This document shows positions 42,855 through 51,197 of a DNA stretch of 64,000 nucleotides, one piece after another. Position numbers and translations under genes: made by a program. Source of the DNA: CAYYYP01 sp964475985 (GTDB lineage Bacteria > Bdellovibrionota > UBA1018 > CAYHWW01); NCBI GenBank assembly GCA_964475985.1, contig CAYYYP010000004.1, positions 1-64,000 of the forward strand, written 5' to 3'. Numbering within the stretch: the stretch's first letter is position 1; each line of letters starts with the position of its first letter. Below the pieces are notes generated by a model, which made no database searches, was not told the DNA's origin, and saw only the letters and a program-made list of their open reading frames with translations.

Positions 42855-44369
42855 TTACTTACCAAAAACGCCATCAAATTCTTTGAGCATTTTTTCTAAT
42901 TGTCCCTTAAGCGCGTCATCAATTTTACCTGAGGACAGAACTGTTTTAGGCATATCTCCGTAACGAGAATCGATGAATTGGAACAATTCCTCTTGGTACC
43001 TATTCACTTCTTCAAGGGAGTATTTATCCAAATATCCATGAGTCGCTGCAAAAATGATAATAACCTGACGTTCAACTGCCACTGGAGAATACTGGCCTTG
43101 TTTCAGAATTTCCACCAATCGAGCTCCTCGATTGAGTTGCTTCTGCGTGGCTGCGTCGAGATCACTTCCAAATTGCGCAAAGGCAGCTTTTTCACGGTAT
43201 TGTGCAAGCTCTAGACGAAGAGTTCCTGAGATCTGACGCATTCCTTTGATCTGAGCGCTACCACCAACGCGAGAAACTGAAAGTCCCACGTTAATAGCTG
43301 GCCGTACTCCGCTGTAGAAAAGATCTGATTCTAGATAAATTTGACCATCGGTAATGGAAATTACGTTTGTAGGAATATAAGCAGAGACGTCCCCCGCTTG
43401 GGTTTCGATAATTGGAAGTGCAGTCAGGGAACCACCGCCTAATTTATCACTCAATTTAGCTGCTCGCTCGAGCAAACGGGAATGTAAATAGAATACGTCT
43501 CCAGGATAAGCTTCACGACCTGGAGGACGGCGCAGCAACAATGAAAGTTGTCGATAGGCTTGCGCTTGCTTAGTAAGATCGTCGTAAACGATCAAAGCGT
43601 GGCGTCCTGAGTCCCTGAAGTACTCAGCCATAGTCACGCCTGTGTACGGCGCTAGAAATTGCAGAGGTGCCTTATCGGCGGCCGTAGCGACTACTACTGT
43701 GGTGTATTCCATAGCGCCTAATGAACGGAGCTTATCAACAACCTGAGCAACGGTGGATTGTTTCTGGCCAATCGCTACATAGAAGCAATAAACGCCTTTG
43801 CCCTTTTGATTGATAATCGTGTCCAAAGCAACCGCAGTTTTTCCTGTCTGACGGTCACCAATGATTAACTCTCTTTGGCCTCGACCGATGGGAATCATGG
43901 CATCGATAGCTTTGATACCGGTTTGAAGAGGTTCTTTAACACTCTGTCTGGCAACAATTCCTGGAGCTTTAATTTCAATTCGACGGAAACTTTTTGCGCG
44001 AAGCTCACCTTTTCCATCGATTGGATTTCCCAACGCATCTACAACTCGGCCAAGCAGTTCTTCACCGACGGGCACTTGAACGATTTTGTTTGTGCGTCGA
44101 ACACTACTACCTTCAAGAATTTTAGTGTCATCTCCAAGAATTGAGACCCCCACACTTTCGGATTCAAGATTGAGCACCATGCCCACGACGCCGCCTTCGA
44201 ATTCAACTAATTCACCGGCCATCGCATTCGTGAGCCCATGAATTTTTGCGACACCGTCCCCGGCATTGATCACAGTGCCAGTTTCAGAGACTTCGATTTT
44301 ATTTTCAAAAGCACCGAGCTGCTTCTTAATGAGTTGCGTAATTTCTTCTGGACGAATTTTATTTAACAT
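42855..44369 (-). CDS. atpA: ATP synthase F1 subunit alpha
   Basis: The product is 504 residues. The P-loop GDRQTGKT is at 171-178, and YVAIGQKQSTVAQVV and PAINVGLSVSRVGG are family blocks. It forms the alpha3beta3 ring with AtpD. It starts 3 bases after the atpH stop. Confidence 0.97.
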   Translation of the reverse strand: MLNKIRPEEITQLIKKQLGAFENKIEVSETGTVINAGDGVAKIHGLTNAMAGELVEFEGGVVGMVLNLESESVGVSILGDDTKILEGSSVRRTNKIVQVPVGEELLGRVVDALGNPIDGKGELRAKSFRRIEIKAPGIVARQSVKEPLQTGIKAIDAMIPIGRGQRELIIGDRQTGKTAVALDTIINQKGKGVYCFYVAIGQKQSTVAQVVDKLRSLGAMEYTTVVVATAADKAPLQFLAPYTGVTMAEYFRDSGRHALIVYDDLTKQAQAYRQLSLLLRRPPGREAYPGDVFYLHSRLLERAAKLSDKLGGGSLTALPIIETQAGDVSAYIPTNVISITDGQIYLESDLFYSGVRPAINVGLSVSRVGGSAQIKGMRQISGTLRLELAQYREKAAFAQFGSDLDAATQKQLNRGARLVEILKQGQYSPVAVERQVIIIFAATHGYLDKYSLEEVNRYQEELFQFIDSRYGDMPKTVLSSGKIDDALKGQLEKMLKEFDGVFGK

Positions 44370-44372
44370 AAA

Positions 44373-45020
44373 CTAAACCCTTTCAAGTGTCGCTTCAAGC
44401 CGCTTAAGGGCCGAGCGAACACTTCCATCAAAAGTCAAATCCCCGAGCTGAACCACCAAACCACCCATGAGTTGAGAATTGATCTCGCTTCTCAAAATGA
44501 CTTGGTGACCGAATTTTTTTTCAAAAGATTTTTGCAAACCCTGCAAATCTTCTTGGGAAAGTGGGTGAGCCGACTGCACAACACCGCGGTGAATCCCGCG
44601 CGAGGCATCCAACTGAGTATCAAATGATTGCAAAATACCCGAAAGCTGGTCAAGACGGCCCCGTCCCACTAAGAGCCCAATAAAATGAACCGCTAACGTA
44701 TTCAAAGATTCTTGGGAATTTTCCGAAATCTTTTTCAGAAGATCTTCGACCAAGCGGACCTTTTTTTCCGTAGGAACTACTGGCGAATTGAGTGCATCGC
44801 TTAACTGACGGTGCCCACTTAAGGTGTGATAAATTTCTTCCAGTGCTGAGCGCACTGAATTGAATAAAGGATTTTCAGATCCCTTTGCACCACTAAACGC
44901 TGACTCTTGTATGAATTGAAAAAGCGCCGTCGCATAAGTTTGGGCTACTTTATTTAAAATTGTCGACGTGCTTTTTTTTGCCCGCACGGTGGAAACTCTT
45001 TCGTCTGATGATGTGGTCAT
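44373..45020 (-). CDS. atpH: ATP synthase F1 subunit delta
   Basis: The product is 215 residues. VAQTYATALFQFIQE opens the OSCP/delta domain, and RSEINSQLMGGLVVQLGDLTFDGSVRSALKRLEATL is the typical end. An N-terminal extension of about 25 residues is basic and Ser/Thr-rich. It overlaps atpF by ATGA, so it is coupled. It links the stator stalk to the F1 head. Confidence 0.93.
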   Translation of the reverse strand: MTTSSDERVSTVRAKKSTSTILNKVAQTYATALFQFIQESAFSGAKGSENPLFNSVRSALEEIYHTLSGHRQLSDALNSPVVPTEKKVRLVEDLLKKISENSQESLNTLAVHFIGLLVGRGRLDQLSGILQSFDTQLDASRGIHRGVVQSAHPLSQEDLQGLQKSFEKKFGHQVILRSEINSQLMGGLVVQLGDLTFDGSVRSALKRLEATLERV

Positions 45021-45523
45021 GATTTTAATTCCCTGGGCATTTCGTCAGCTTTAACACTGAGCAAATCTTGAACGCACTGATCAATAACCTGTTCCTGCAT
45101 CTTTGACTCTTTTAGTTTGTCTTGAAGCATTGCTTGGGCTGCGCCCATTGCTTCTCGTACAGCGACTTGTTTCAGTTCTGCGCGAAGTTCTTCAAACTTT
45201 GCTTGCCCGGACGATTTCGCGTCCTCTAAAATTCGTGCAGACATTGCCTTTGCTCCCACAAGCACGTTTTCCTGAAGTCGTTCGATATCCTGCAAATTCT
45301 GCCGCTTTAACCGAGTCAATTCGTCATGGAAACTTTGTAACTTGGTTTCAACCTCAAGCAGTTGCTGCTTAGCTTGGGAGCTTTGTTTTTCAGCTTTTTC
45401 AACGAGGTCTTGAACTGTTGCATGACGCTCTGCGGCAAATTGCTTTAGCTTTGGTACAAGAAAATACCCCAAGACAGCGAGCAAAATTAAAAAATTAAAT
45501 GCGGGAACAAAAAGCTCAGACAT
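45017..45523 (-). CDS. atpF: ATP synthase F0 subunit b
   Basis: The product is about 168 residues. One N-terminal membrane helix (FVPAFNFLILLAVLGYFLV) and a long charged helix (residues 30-150) form the peripheral stalk. The start is ATG 45523, with GGGAG 8 bases upstream; the 45553 start overlaps the previous gene. It is one of two adjacent b-type subunits. Confidence 0.9.
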   Translation of the reverse strand: MSELFVPAFNFLILLAVLGYFLVPKLKQFAAERHATVQDLVEKAEKQSSQAKQQLLEVETKLQSFHDELTRLKRQNLQDIERLQENVLVGAKAMSARILEDAKSSGQAKFEELRAELKQVAVREAMGAAQAMLQDKLKESKMQEQVIDQCVQDLLSVKADEMPRELKS

Positions 45524-45524
45524 T

Positions 45525-45968
45525 TTAGGCTCCCTGTAAAACTTTTCGAACAATTTCTGTAGCTAAATTTTTACTATCTTGAATCACTGTCTGCAAAAGC
45601 TTACCGCGATCCGCATCAAGTTCGGCTTGAGCTGCCTGTTGTTGTTCTCTTGCTTGAGCCTGCGTAGCAGTAATAATTTTAGCGGCCTCTTTTTTTGCAA
45701 GATCTTCAGACGCTCTAAAATCCGCTCGTAATTCATCCCGTACTTGCTTCAATCTAGTTTGATACTCTGTAAGTTTTTGCGCTGCTAGCTTTTGCTGTTT
45801 ATCAGCTTCGTCCAACAAGCCAATAGTTCGGGACTTGCGATTCAACAATAGCTTTTGAAATGGTTTAAAAGCAGTTTGCGAGAGAATGAGATAGCAAACT
45901 GTAAAAATCAAAAACTCATAATAAAAGGTAGCATTTAGCCCTAGCTGGGCAGCAATTTTTTCAAGCAT
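45525..45968 (-). CDS. atpF': ATP synthase F0 subunit b' (second b-type subunit)
   Basis: The product is 147 residues: one membrane helix (YYEFLIFTVCYLILSQTAF), then a long Gln/Ala/Lys-rich helix. Two different b subunits in tandem suggest a heterodimeric stalk, as in many photosynthetic and delta-type bacteria. It is the first atp gene; a bactofilin gene lies 64 bases upstream. No a or c subunit gene is in the window. Confidence 0.9.
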   Translation of the reverse strand: MLEKIAAQLGLNATFYYEFLIFTVCYLILSQTAFKPFQKLLLNRKSRTIGLLDEADKQQKLAAQKLTEYQTRLKQVRDELRADFRASEDLAKKEAAKIITATQAQAREQQQAAQAELDADRGKLLQTVIQDSKNLATEIVRKVLQGA

Positions 45969-46032
45969 GGGGGTTCTGTTTCGAGCTACATTCCTAACCC
46001 GGCCTTGTCAACGAAAGACCGTGCCAGATCAG

Positions 46033-46425
46033 TTATTTAAAGAATGATTTTTGCTCATCAGGCTTTTGGGTCAACATTTTTGAACTTCCTTCAAAAATAA
46101 CTCCTTCGGCAACCATCAAACTTGGAGTAACAATATTTCCCCTGAAAACCGCAGGACGGTGAATTTCAACTCGGTTACGCGCAGTAATATCTGCAGTGAC
46201 GTGACCACTTAAGATGACTGTCCCGGCTTGGATTTCACCTTCAATGTACGCACCTTCACCAATGATCAAAACATCTTTAGTAAAAATCGTGCCTTTGAAT
46301 TTACCCCCGATACGTACCGTGCCCTCAAATGAAAGCTTACCTTCGAACTCGCAACCTTCCTCAATGACGGCTTTCACGTCATGATTTTCAATGCGGGTCA
46401 TAAATTCTACATTAGAAGTCGCCAT
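46033..46425 (-). CDS. Bactofilin
   Basis: The product is 130 residues. EGCEFEGKLSFEGTVRIGGKFKGTIFTKDVLIIGEGAYIEGEIQAGTVILSGHVTADITARNRVEIHRPAVFRGNI is the right-handed beta-helix of bactofilins, which form cytoskeletal filaments that position envelope or chromosome-segregation proteins. It sits directly after parB; in Myxococcus, bactofilins scaffold ParABS. GGGAG precedes the start. Confidence 0.93.
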   Translation of the reverse strand: MATSNVEFMTRIENHDVKAVIEEGCEFEGKLSFEGTVRIGGKFKGTIFTKDVLIIGEGAYIEGEIQAGTVILSGHVTADITARNRVEIHRPAVFRGNIVTPSLMVAEGVIFEGSSKMLTQKPDEQKSFFK

Positions 46426-46436
46426 CGACTTACTCC

Positions 46437-47438
46437 CTATTTCGCAGTCATGAGTTGGTCTAAGATCCGATCAAGGTCTTCCCGAGAAAAATACTCAACA
46501 ACTATCTTGCCCTTTTTTTCGTTTCCTCTCACCGCGACCTTGGTTGAATATTTTTTAGATAGTTCATTTCCCAAGGATTTGAATCTCAATTCAAGTGGAG
46601 TAACATCTATTTTTTCACCTGCGCTATTTGATAACCCTGCGCGATTATCTTTCTGAAGCTGAATTTGTCGTTCCAACTCTCTAACAGACCAAGCTGAATC
46701 TACTGCTTGAGATGCAAAATTTTCAAGTAAGTTTGGGTCTTCAATTCCGCTTAACGCTTTCCCATGACCGAAGGTCAATGTTTCTTGTTTAAGCCAGTTT
46801 TGAATTTTTTGTGGCAACTTTAAAAGCCTCAAGGCATTTGCAACGGATGCCCTATCCTTACCTACTCGTTGAGCAACTTGCTCTTGGGTCATATCAAACT
46901 CTGCCGCTAACTGTTGGTATGCAAGAGCAGTGTCAATGCAGTTTAAGTCTTCGCGTTGGACATTCTCAATGATTGCTAATTCTAACGCCTCTTTATCCGT
47001 AGTCCTTCGAATCACGATTGGAATTTGTTTCAATCCGGCTATTTTAGCTGCTCTTAACCGCCGCTCACCAGCTATGAGCTGATAGCCCTTCTGAGCTTTT
47101 CTCACAACAAGGGGTTGAATGAGGCCGTTTTCACGTATGGATTGAGCTAGTTCGTCTATGCTTGCGTCGTCAAAAGAGCGTCGTGGCTGAAATGCATTTG
47201 GTACAATATCATCTAAGAGACACATGCTTATGCCTGGGTGCCGATCCTTATTAGGAGTTGCATCTGCCTCTGCGCCTTGTCCCTGAGCAACGGGGTTTAA
47301 AGGCTTAGGTTTAACCGGTGCCTCCGACACAACATCGTTTGGATTTACAGTCGGAGCTGTGTTGTGCTGTGCTGTAGTCGACAGCAGACTTGCCAACCCC
47401 TTGCCCAATGCTGGACGATTTTGCGTAGTTTTGTTCAT
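46437..47438 (-). CDS. parB: Chromosome-partitioning protein ParB
   Basis: The product is 333 residues. An N-terminal linker (1-75) precedes a CTPase/ParB-N domain with PRRSFDDASIDELAQSIRENGLIQPLVVR and GERRLRAAKIAG, the HTH region MTQEQVAQRVGKDRASVANALRLLKLP, and the C-terminal dimerisation domain. The recognition helix has GKDRAS, where many ParB proteins read GKSRS. It overlaps parA (ATGA). Variant parS-like sites lie upstream of parA. Confidence 0.96.
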   Translation of the reverse strand: MNKTTQNRPALGKGLASLLSTTAQHNTAPTVNPNDVVSEAPVKPKPLNPVAQGQGAEADATPNKDRHPGISMCLLDDIVPNAFQPRRSFDDASIDELAQSIRENGLIQPLVVRKAQKGYQLIAGERRLRAAKIAGLKQIPIVIRRTTDKEALELAIIENVQREDLNCIDTALAYQQLAAEFDMTQEQVAQRVGKDRASVANALRLLKLPQKIQNWLKQETLTFGHGKALSGIEDPNLLENFASQAVDSAWSVRELERQIQLQKDNRAGLSNSAGEKIDVTPLELRFKSLGNELSKKYSTKVAVRGNEKKGKIVVEYFSREDLDRILDQLMTAK

Positions 47439-48322
47439 TGAAGATCTCCTGTTGGGGAAAGTGTACGATGTTGCTCCTGCATTCCTTCCTTAGAAAGCTC
47501 TGAAGGGGCCATTTGAAAAGGTAACGGTTCGCTTTTAACAGTCCTGTTTATGAGTTCTTGCGCTAAATTAAGGTAAGCAACGCTACCTTTTGAATCAATG
47601 TCGTAAAGTAGTGCTGGCTTTCCAAACGAAGAGCACTCACTTAGCCTTACGTTTCTAGGTATGACTGTTTGATAAACTTTGTCACCGAAGTGAGCCTGAA
47701 CTTCTTTTACAACTTCGTGCGCAAGGTTGTTTCGGCTATCAAACATCGTAAGAACAATTCCCTCAAGCTCAAGAGCTGGATTTAAACTCTGTCGAATGAG
47801 GTTAGTAGTGTTCATAAGCTGAGATAAACCTTCTAACGCAAAGTATTCGCACTGCAATGGCACTAAAAATTTATCGGCGGCCATCATCGCATTGACGGTT
47901 AACAAGCCTAATGATGGCGGACAATCTATAAAGATAAAGTCATATTGATCTCGAATTTCCATCAGCGCGGTCTTTAGCTTTGCTTCCCTGGCGAAAACAG
48001 AAACAAGTTCAATTTCTGCACCAATAAGGTCGTTATTACTAGGAGCAATGAAAAGCTGATCTAACTCGGTTGGCCTTATGATTTTACTCATTGGCATTTC
48101 ACCGATAATTGCATGGTAAACATTTTGGGAAGCGTAATCTTTTCGTTCGATGCCTAGGGCTGAGGAGGCGTTACCCTGAGGGTCAAGATCGATGATCAGG
48201 GTTTTTCGCTCTGCAACTGCGAGAGAGGCTGCAAGATTTACTGTAGTCGTAGTTTTCCCGACACCGCCTTTTTGATTCGCTATCGCAATGATTTTAGCGC
48301 CAGAACTACCGGGTGCTTTCAT
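47435..48322 (-). CDS. parA: Chromosome-partitioning ATPase ParA (Soj)
   Basis: The product is 295 residues. A deviant Walker A motif KGGVGKTT (18-25), Walker A' IFIDCPPSLG, and LVPLQCEYFALEGLSQL are typical of chromosomal ParA, which moves ParB-bound origins over the nucleoid. GGGAGG precedes the ATG. The upstream 180 bases hold four variant parS-like palindromes. Confidence 0.97.
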   Translation of the reverse strand: MKAPGSSGAKIIAIANQKGGVGKTTTTVNLAASLAVAERKTLIIDLDPQGNASSALGIERKDYASQNVYHAIIGEMPMSKIIRPTELDQLFIAPSNNDLIGAEIELVSVFAREAKLKTALMEIRDQYDFIFIDCPPSLGLLTVNAMMAADKFLVPLQCEYFALEGLSQLMNTTNLIRQSLNPALELEGIVLTMFDSRNNLAHEVVKEVQAHFGDKVYQTVIPRNVRLSECSSFGKPALLYDIDSKGSVAYLNLAQELINRTVKSEPLPFQMAPSELSKEGMQEQHRTLSPTGDLQ

Positions 48323-48397
48323 GTTTTTAGACCTCCCTGGAGAGATTTAAGCACTATACTGTTTGATTGAAAAGACATGTTCCAGAAATTGTGAGTT

Positions 48398-48503
48398 TGT
48401 TCTACGTAGAACATTACGTCTCTACATAAATGTTCTACGTAGAACAGTTTTCTAATGTTCTACGTAGAACATTATTTGGTTCTAAAATGTTCTACGTAGA
48501 ACA
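48398..48503. promoter_or_regulatory. Cluster of four variant parS-like sites
   Basis: Four perfect copies of TGTTCTACGTAGAACA occur at 48398-48413, 48431-48446, 48456-48471 and 48488-48503. Start-to-start spacings are 33, 25 and 32 bases. Canonical parS is TGTTTCACGTGAAACA; this word differs by a swap of the two bases on each side of the central ACGT, keeping full symmetry. The last copy abuts the rsmG stop codon, and parA starts 76 bases from the first. Position beside parAB and 14 kb from dnaA makes a ParB-loading or regulatory role likely. Confidence 0.85.
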
Positions 48504-49208
48504 TTAGAAAACAATTAAGTATCGCTCGCTAATCCCATTAGGATCTATTGGAAGATTATATTTTAAAACAGTATGCTTCTGAAAACGTTCCGCCCAAGGG
48601 TTTCCTCTATTCGCAAAAACTGCCATCATAGACTTTGATTCTTCATCCCATGCCCGACTTTTCATTAGGACGATCTTACCTACAGCCTGGACGTCTAAAG
48701 AATTAGCAAAATATTCTGCCAGTTTTTCTCCAGGTAAAAATGCCCGAAACCAGACTAAGTCCTTCGAAGTAAATTGCGAAAGATCTTCGAATGAACATGC
48801 ATGTACTTTAACCCGATTTAATAATGCACCATTTAATAACTCACTCAATGCTGCTGCTTTCGTCGTCCGTCTCTCAACGCAATGGACATTTAAGTTGGGT
48901 AAAACTGCTGCCATTACTGCACCCGGTAAACCTGCTCCGGATCCTACATCCCAAACGTTATTTAGAATATCACCGTAGGCTTTTATATAGGCTTCAAGCG
49001 CCAAAAGAGAGTCAAGCACATGTTGAAAAATAAAATCTCGAGCGGTCTTTGCTCCCGTAAGATTAGTGCGGATGTTTGCATGACCAACCGCGTTAACATA
49101 TTGAGATAACTGCGTTTTCTGAATATCCAGCGGTAATCCAATATACCTCTGAATATCCAGCAACGATTTACGGATATCCTCTACTGAATACTCACTGCGT
49201 TTGAACAT
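48504..49208 (-). CDS. rsmG: 16S rRNA (guanine527-N7) methyltransferase
   Basis: The product is 234 residues. The SAM-binding motif WDVGSGAGLPGAVMAAVLP and NLTGAKTARDFIFQHVLDSL are RsmG signatures. It overlaps mnmG by 17 bases at its start. The C-terminal part RAFLPGEKLAEYF... replaces the usual RA-A-L-E block. The order mnmG-rsmG-parA-parB is the classical origin-proximal order. Confidence 0.95.
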   Translation of the reverse strand: MFKRSEYSVEDIRKSLLDIQRYIGLPLDIQKTQLSQYVNAVGHANIRTNLTGAKTARDFIFQHVLDSLLALEAYIKAYGDILNNVWDVGSGAGLPGAVMAAVLPNLNVHCVERRTTKAAALSELLNGALLNRVKVHACSFEDLSQFTSKDLVWFRAFLPGEKLAEYFANSLDVQAVGKIVLMKSRAWDEESKSMMAVFANRGNPWAERFQKHTVLKYNLPIDPNGISERYLIVF

Positions 49209-51111
49209 GATTTAACGGTTTCTGCGTTTTTAAATGAATTAAAACAGTAGCGACGGCAGCTGGAGTGACTCCAGGAATACGAAGGGCTTGACCAAATGTC
49301 GCAGGCCTAACTCGAACTAACTTTTCCCTCACCTCGTTTGAAATGCCCTGAATATCCTCGTAACGTATCGATTCTGGAATTTTTTGATCTTCATTTTTCC
49401 GAAATCCCGCAAGGACTTCCTTTTCCTTCTGGATATACCCCTCATATTTAACGACAATTTCTACAGACTCGGAGTTTTTCCCGGAAACGGATGAGTATCC
49501 AAGTTTTTCTAAGTCGGAGAATCGGATTTCGGGTCTACGGAGTAAAACTTCAGCGCTGACCCGATCCTTCAAAGGTGACGAATTCATCTCACCTAAAATT
49601 GAGTTATGTTCTGCAGTAGGATTAAAATAATGAGTATTCAATTTTTGAAGTTCAGCATGAATAGCCTCACGTCGTTTTAAAAACACCTCATGCTTTTCCT
49701 GAGAAAGCGAGCCGATAGCAAATGCTTTGTCACAAAGTCGCTCGTCCGCGTTGTCTTCTCTGAGCATCAACCGGTTCTCAGCCCGACTCGTGAACATACG
49801 ATAAGGTTCATCAGCACCTTTTGTAATGAGGTCGTCGATGAGCACGCCAATGTAAGCTTCGTCCCGACCCAAGATAAACTCCTTACCTTCTCTCTTGGCA
49901 AAAAGGGCCGCATTAATTCCGGCCATAAGACCCTGAGCACCAGCCTCCTCATATCCGGAAGTTCCATTAATTTGTCCGGCACAAAAAAGGCCCCGAAGGT
50001 CTTTTGCTTCAAGCGTATGTTTGAGCTGCGTCGGGTCGAGACAGTCGTATTCTACTGCGTAGCCTGGCCTAGCAATTTCAACATTTTCTAAACCAACGAT
50101 GGTTCTCAAAAATTCCATCTGAATGTTTAAAGGCAAACTCGTACTTAAACCATTTGCATAAATTTCTTGAGTTTGCAGACCTTCAGGTTCTAAAAATACC
50201 TGATGCCGGTCTTTGTCAGCAAACCGTTTCACTTTGTCTTCGATTGAAGGACAGTAACGAGGCCCCAGTCCTTGAATGACCCCGGTAAACATAGGTGACT
50301 GATCAAAGTTGCTGGCAATAATTTCATGGGTTTTAGAACTGGTATAGGTCATCCAACAACAAATCTGTTTTAATGTAGGAAAGTGTTCCTTTGAATTCCA
50401 AAAGCTAAAAGGTCTTGGCGGGTTATCTCCCCACTGCTCTTCCAGGGAAGAAAAATCTATCGTCCTGCGCTCCAACCTCGGAGGCGTACCGGTTTTAAGC
50501 CGTTGCAAACGAAAACCTTTGGCAGCTAGCCACGCCGTCAAGCCATAACTAGCACTGTCACCCGCTCGACCACCCTTCTCACTTTGGAACCCGAAGTGCA
50601 TAAGGCCACCCAAAAAAGTGCCCGTGGTCAGAATAACGGAAGGAGCGTGAAACTCTTCGCCGAATGAGGTTTTCACTCCCCGAATCTCATCATTTTTACA
50701 GATAAGCTCGGTAACCTCCCTCTGCAATACGCGTAATCCAGGGACAGTTTCTACATACTCTTTCATATGGGCGGCATAAATATACTTATCGCACTGAGCA
50801 CGACTGGAACGAACGGCCGCTCCCTTAGAGGCATTTAACCTTTTGAACTGAATCCCACTTTTGTCAGTGTTGATGCCCATCTGGCCGCCTAGGGCATCAA
50901 TCTCTTTTACTAGATGTCCTTTGCCGACTCCGCCTATAGCCGGGTTGCATGACATGTAACCGATCCGGTCGTTGTTTAAAGTCGTGAGCAATACCCGGCA
51001 ACCGAGCCTAGCCGCCGCTAGCCCAGCTTCAATTCCTGAATGTCCGGCACCCACGACGATGACGTCAAATTGATCGGAAGAACTTGTGTGATTTAAAGGT
51101 AGTTTTGTCAT
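49192..51111 (-). CDS. mnmG: tRNA uridine-34 carboxymethylaminomethyl enzyme MnmG
   Basis: The product is about 639 residues. The FAD motif VVGAGHSGIEAGLAAARLG, GCRVLLTTLNNDRIGYMSCNPAIGG and AGQINGTSGYEEAGAQGLMAGINAAL are strict family blocks. With MnmE (58973) it modifies the wobble uridine of several tRNAs. The frame opens at 51153, but ATG 51111 places the FAD motif at the normal distance. Confidence 0.97.
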   Translation of the reverse strand: MTKLPLNHTSSSDQFDVIVVGAGHSGIEAGLAAARLGCRVLLTTLNNDRIGYMSCNPAIGGVGKGHLVKEIDALGGQMGINTDKSGIQFKRLNASKGAAVRSSRAQCDKYIYAAHMKEYVETVPGLRVLQREVTELICKNDEIRGVKTSFGEEFHAPSVILTTGTFLGGLMHFGFQSEKGGRAGDSASYGLTAWLAAKGFRLQRLKTGTPPRLERRTIDFSSLEEQWGDNPPRPFSFWNSKEHFPTLKQICCWMTYTSSKTHEIIASNFDQSPMFTGVIQGLGPRYCPSIEDKVKRFADKDRHQVFLEPEGLQTQEIYANGLSTSLPLNIQMEFLRTIVGLENVEIARPGYAVEYDCLDPTQLKHTLEAKDLRGLFCAGQINGTSGYEEAGAQGLMAGINAALFAKREGKEFILGRDEAYIGVLIDDLITKGADEPYRMFTSRAENRLMLREDNADERLCDKAFAIGSLSQEKHEVFLKRREAIHAELQKLNTHYFNPTAEHNSILGEMNSSPLKDRVSAEVLLRRPEIRFSDLEKLGYSSVSGKNSESVEIVVKYEGYIQKEKEVLAGFRKNEDQKIPESIRYEDIQGISNEVREKLVRVRPATFGQALRIPGVTPAAVATVLIHLKTQKPLNHVQTQ

Positions 51112-51197
51112 GAGAAGTGCCGAGACACTAACATGAATAAAAACGGTTTGCATGGAAATGAGTATCTAGACTTGGGCAAACCGGTCCGTCGAAACGG

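Noticed and set aside
48398..48503. CRISPR array
   Set aside because: Repeats are 16 bp and fully palindromic with 9-17 base spacers, too short for CRISPR, and no cas genes are present.
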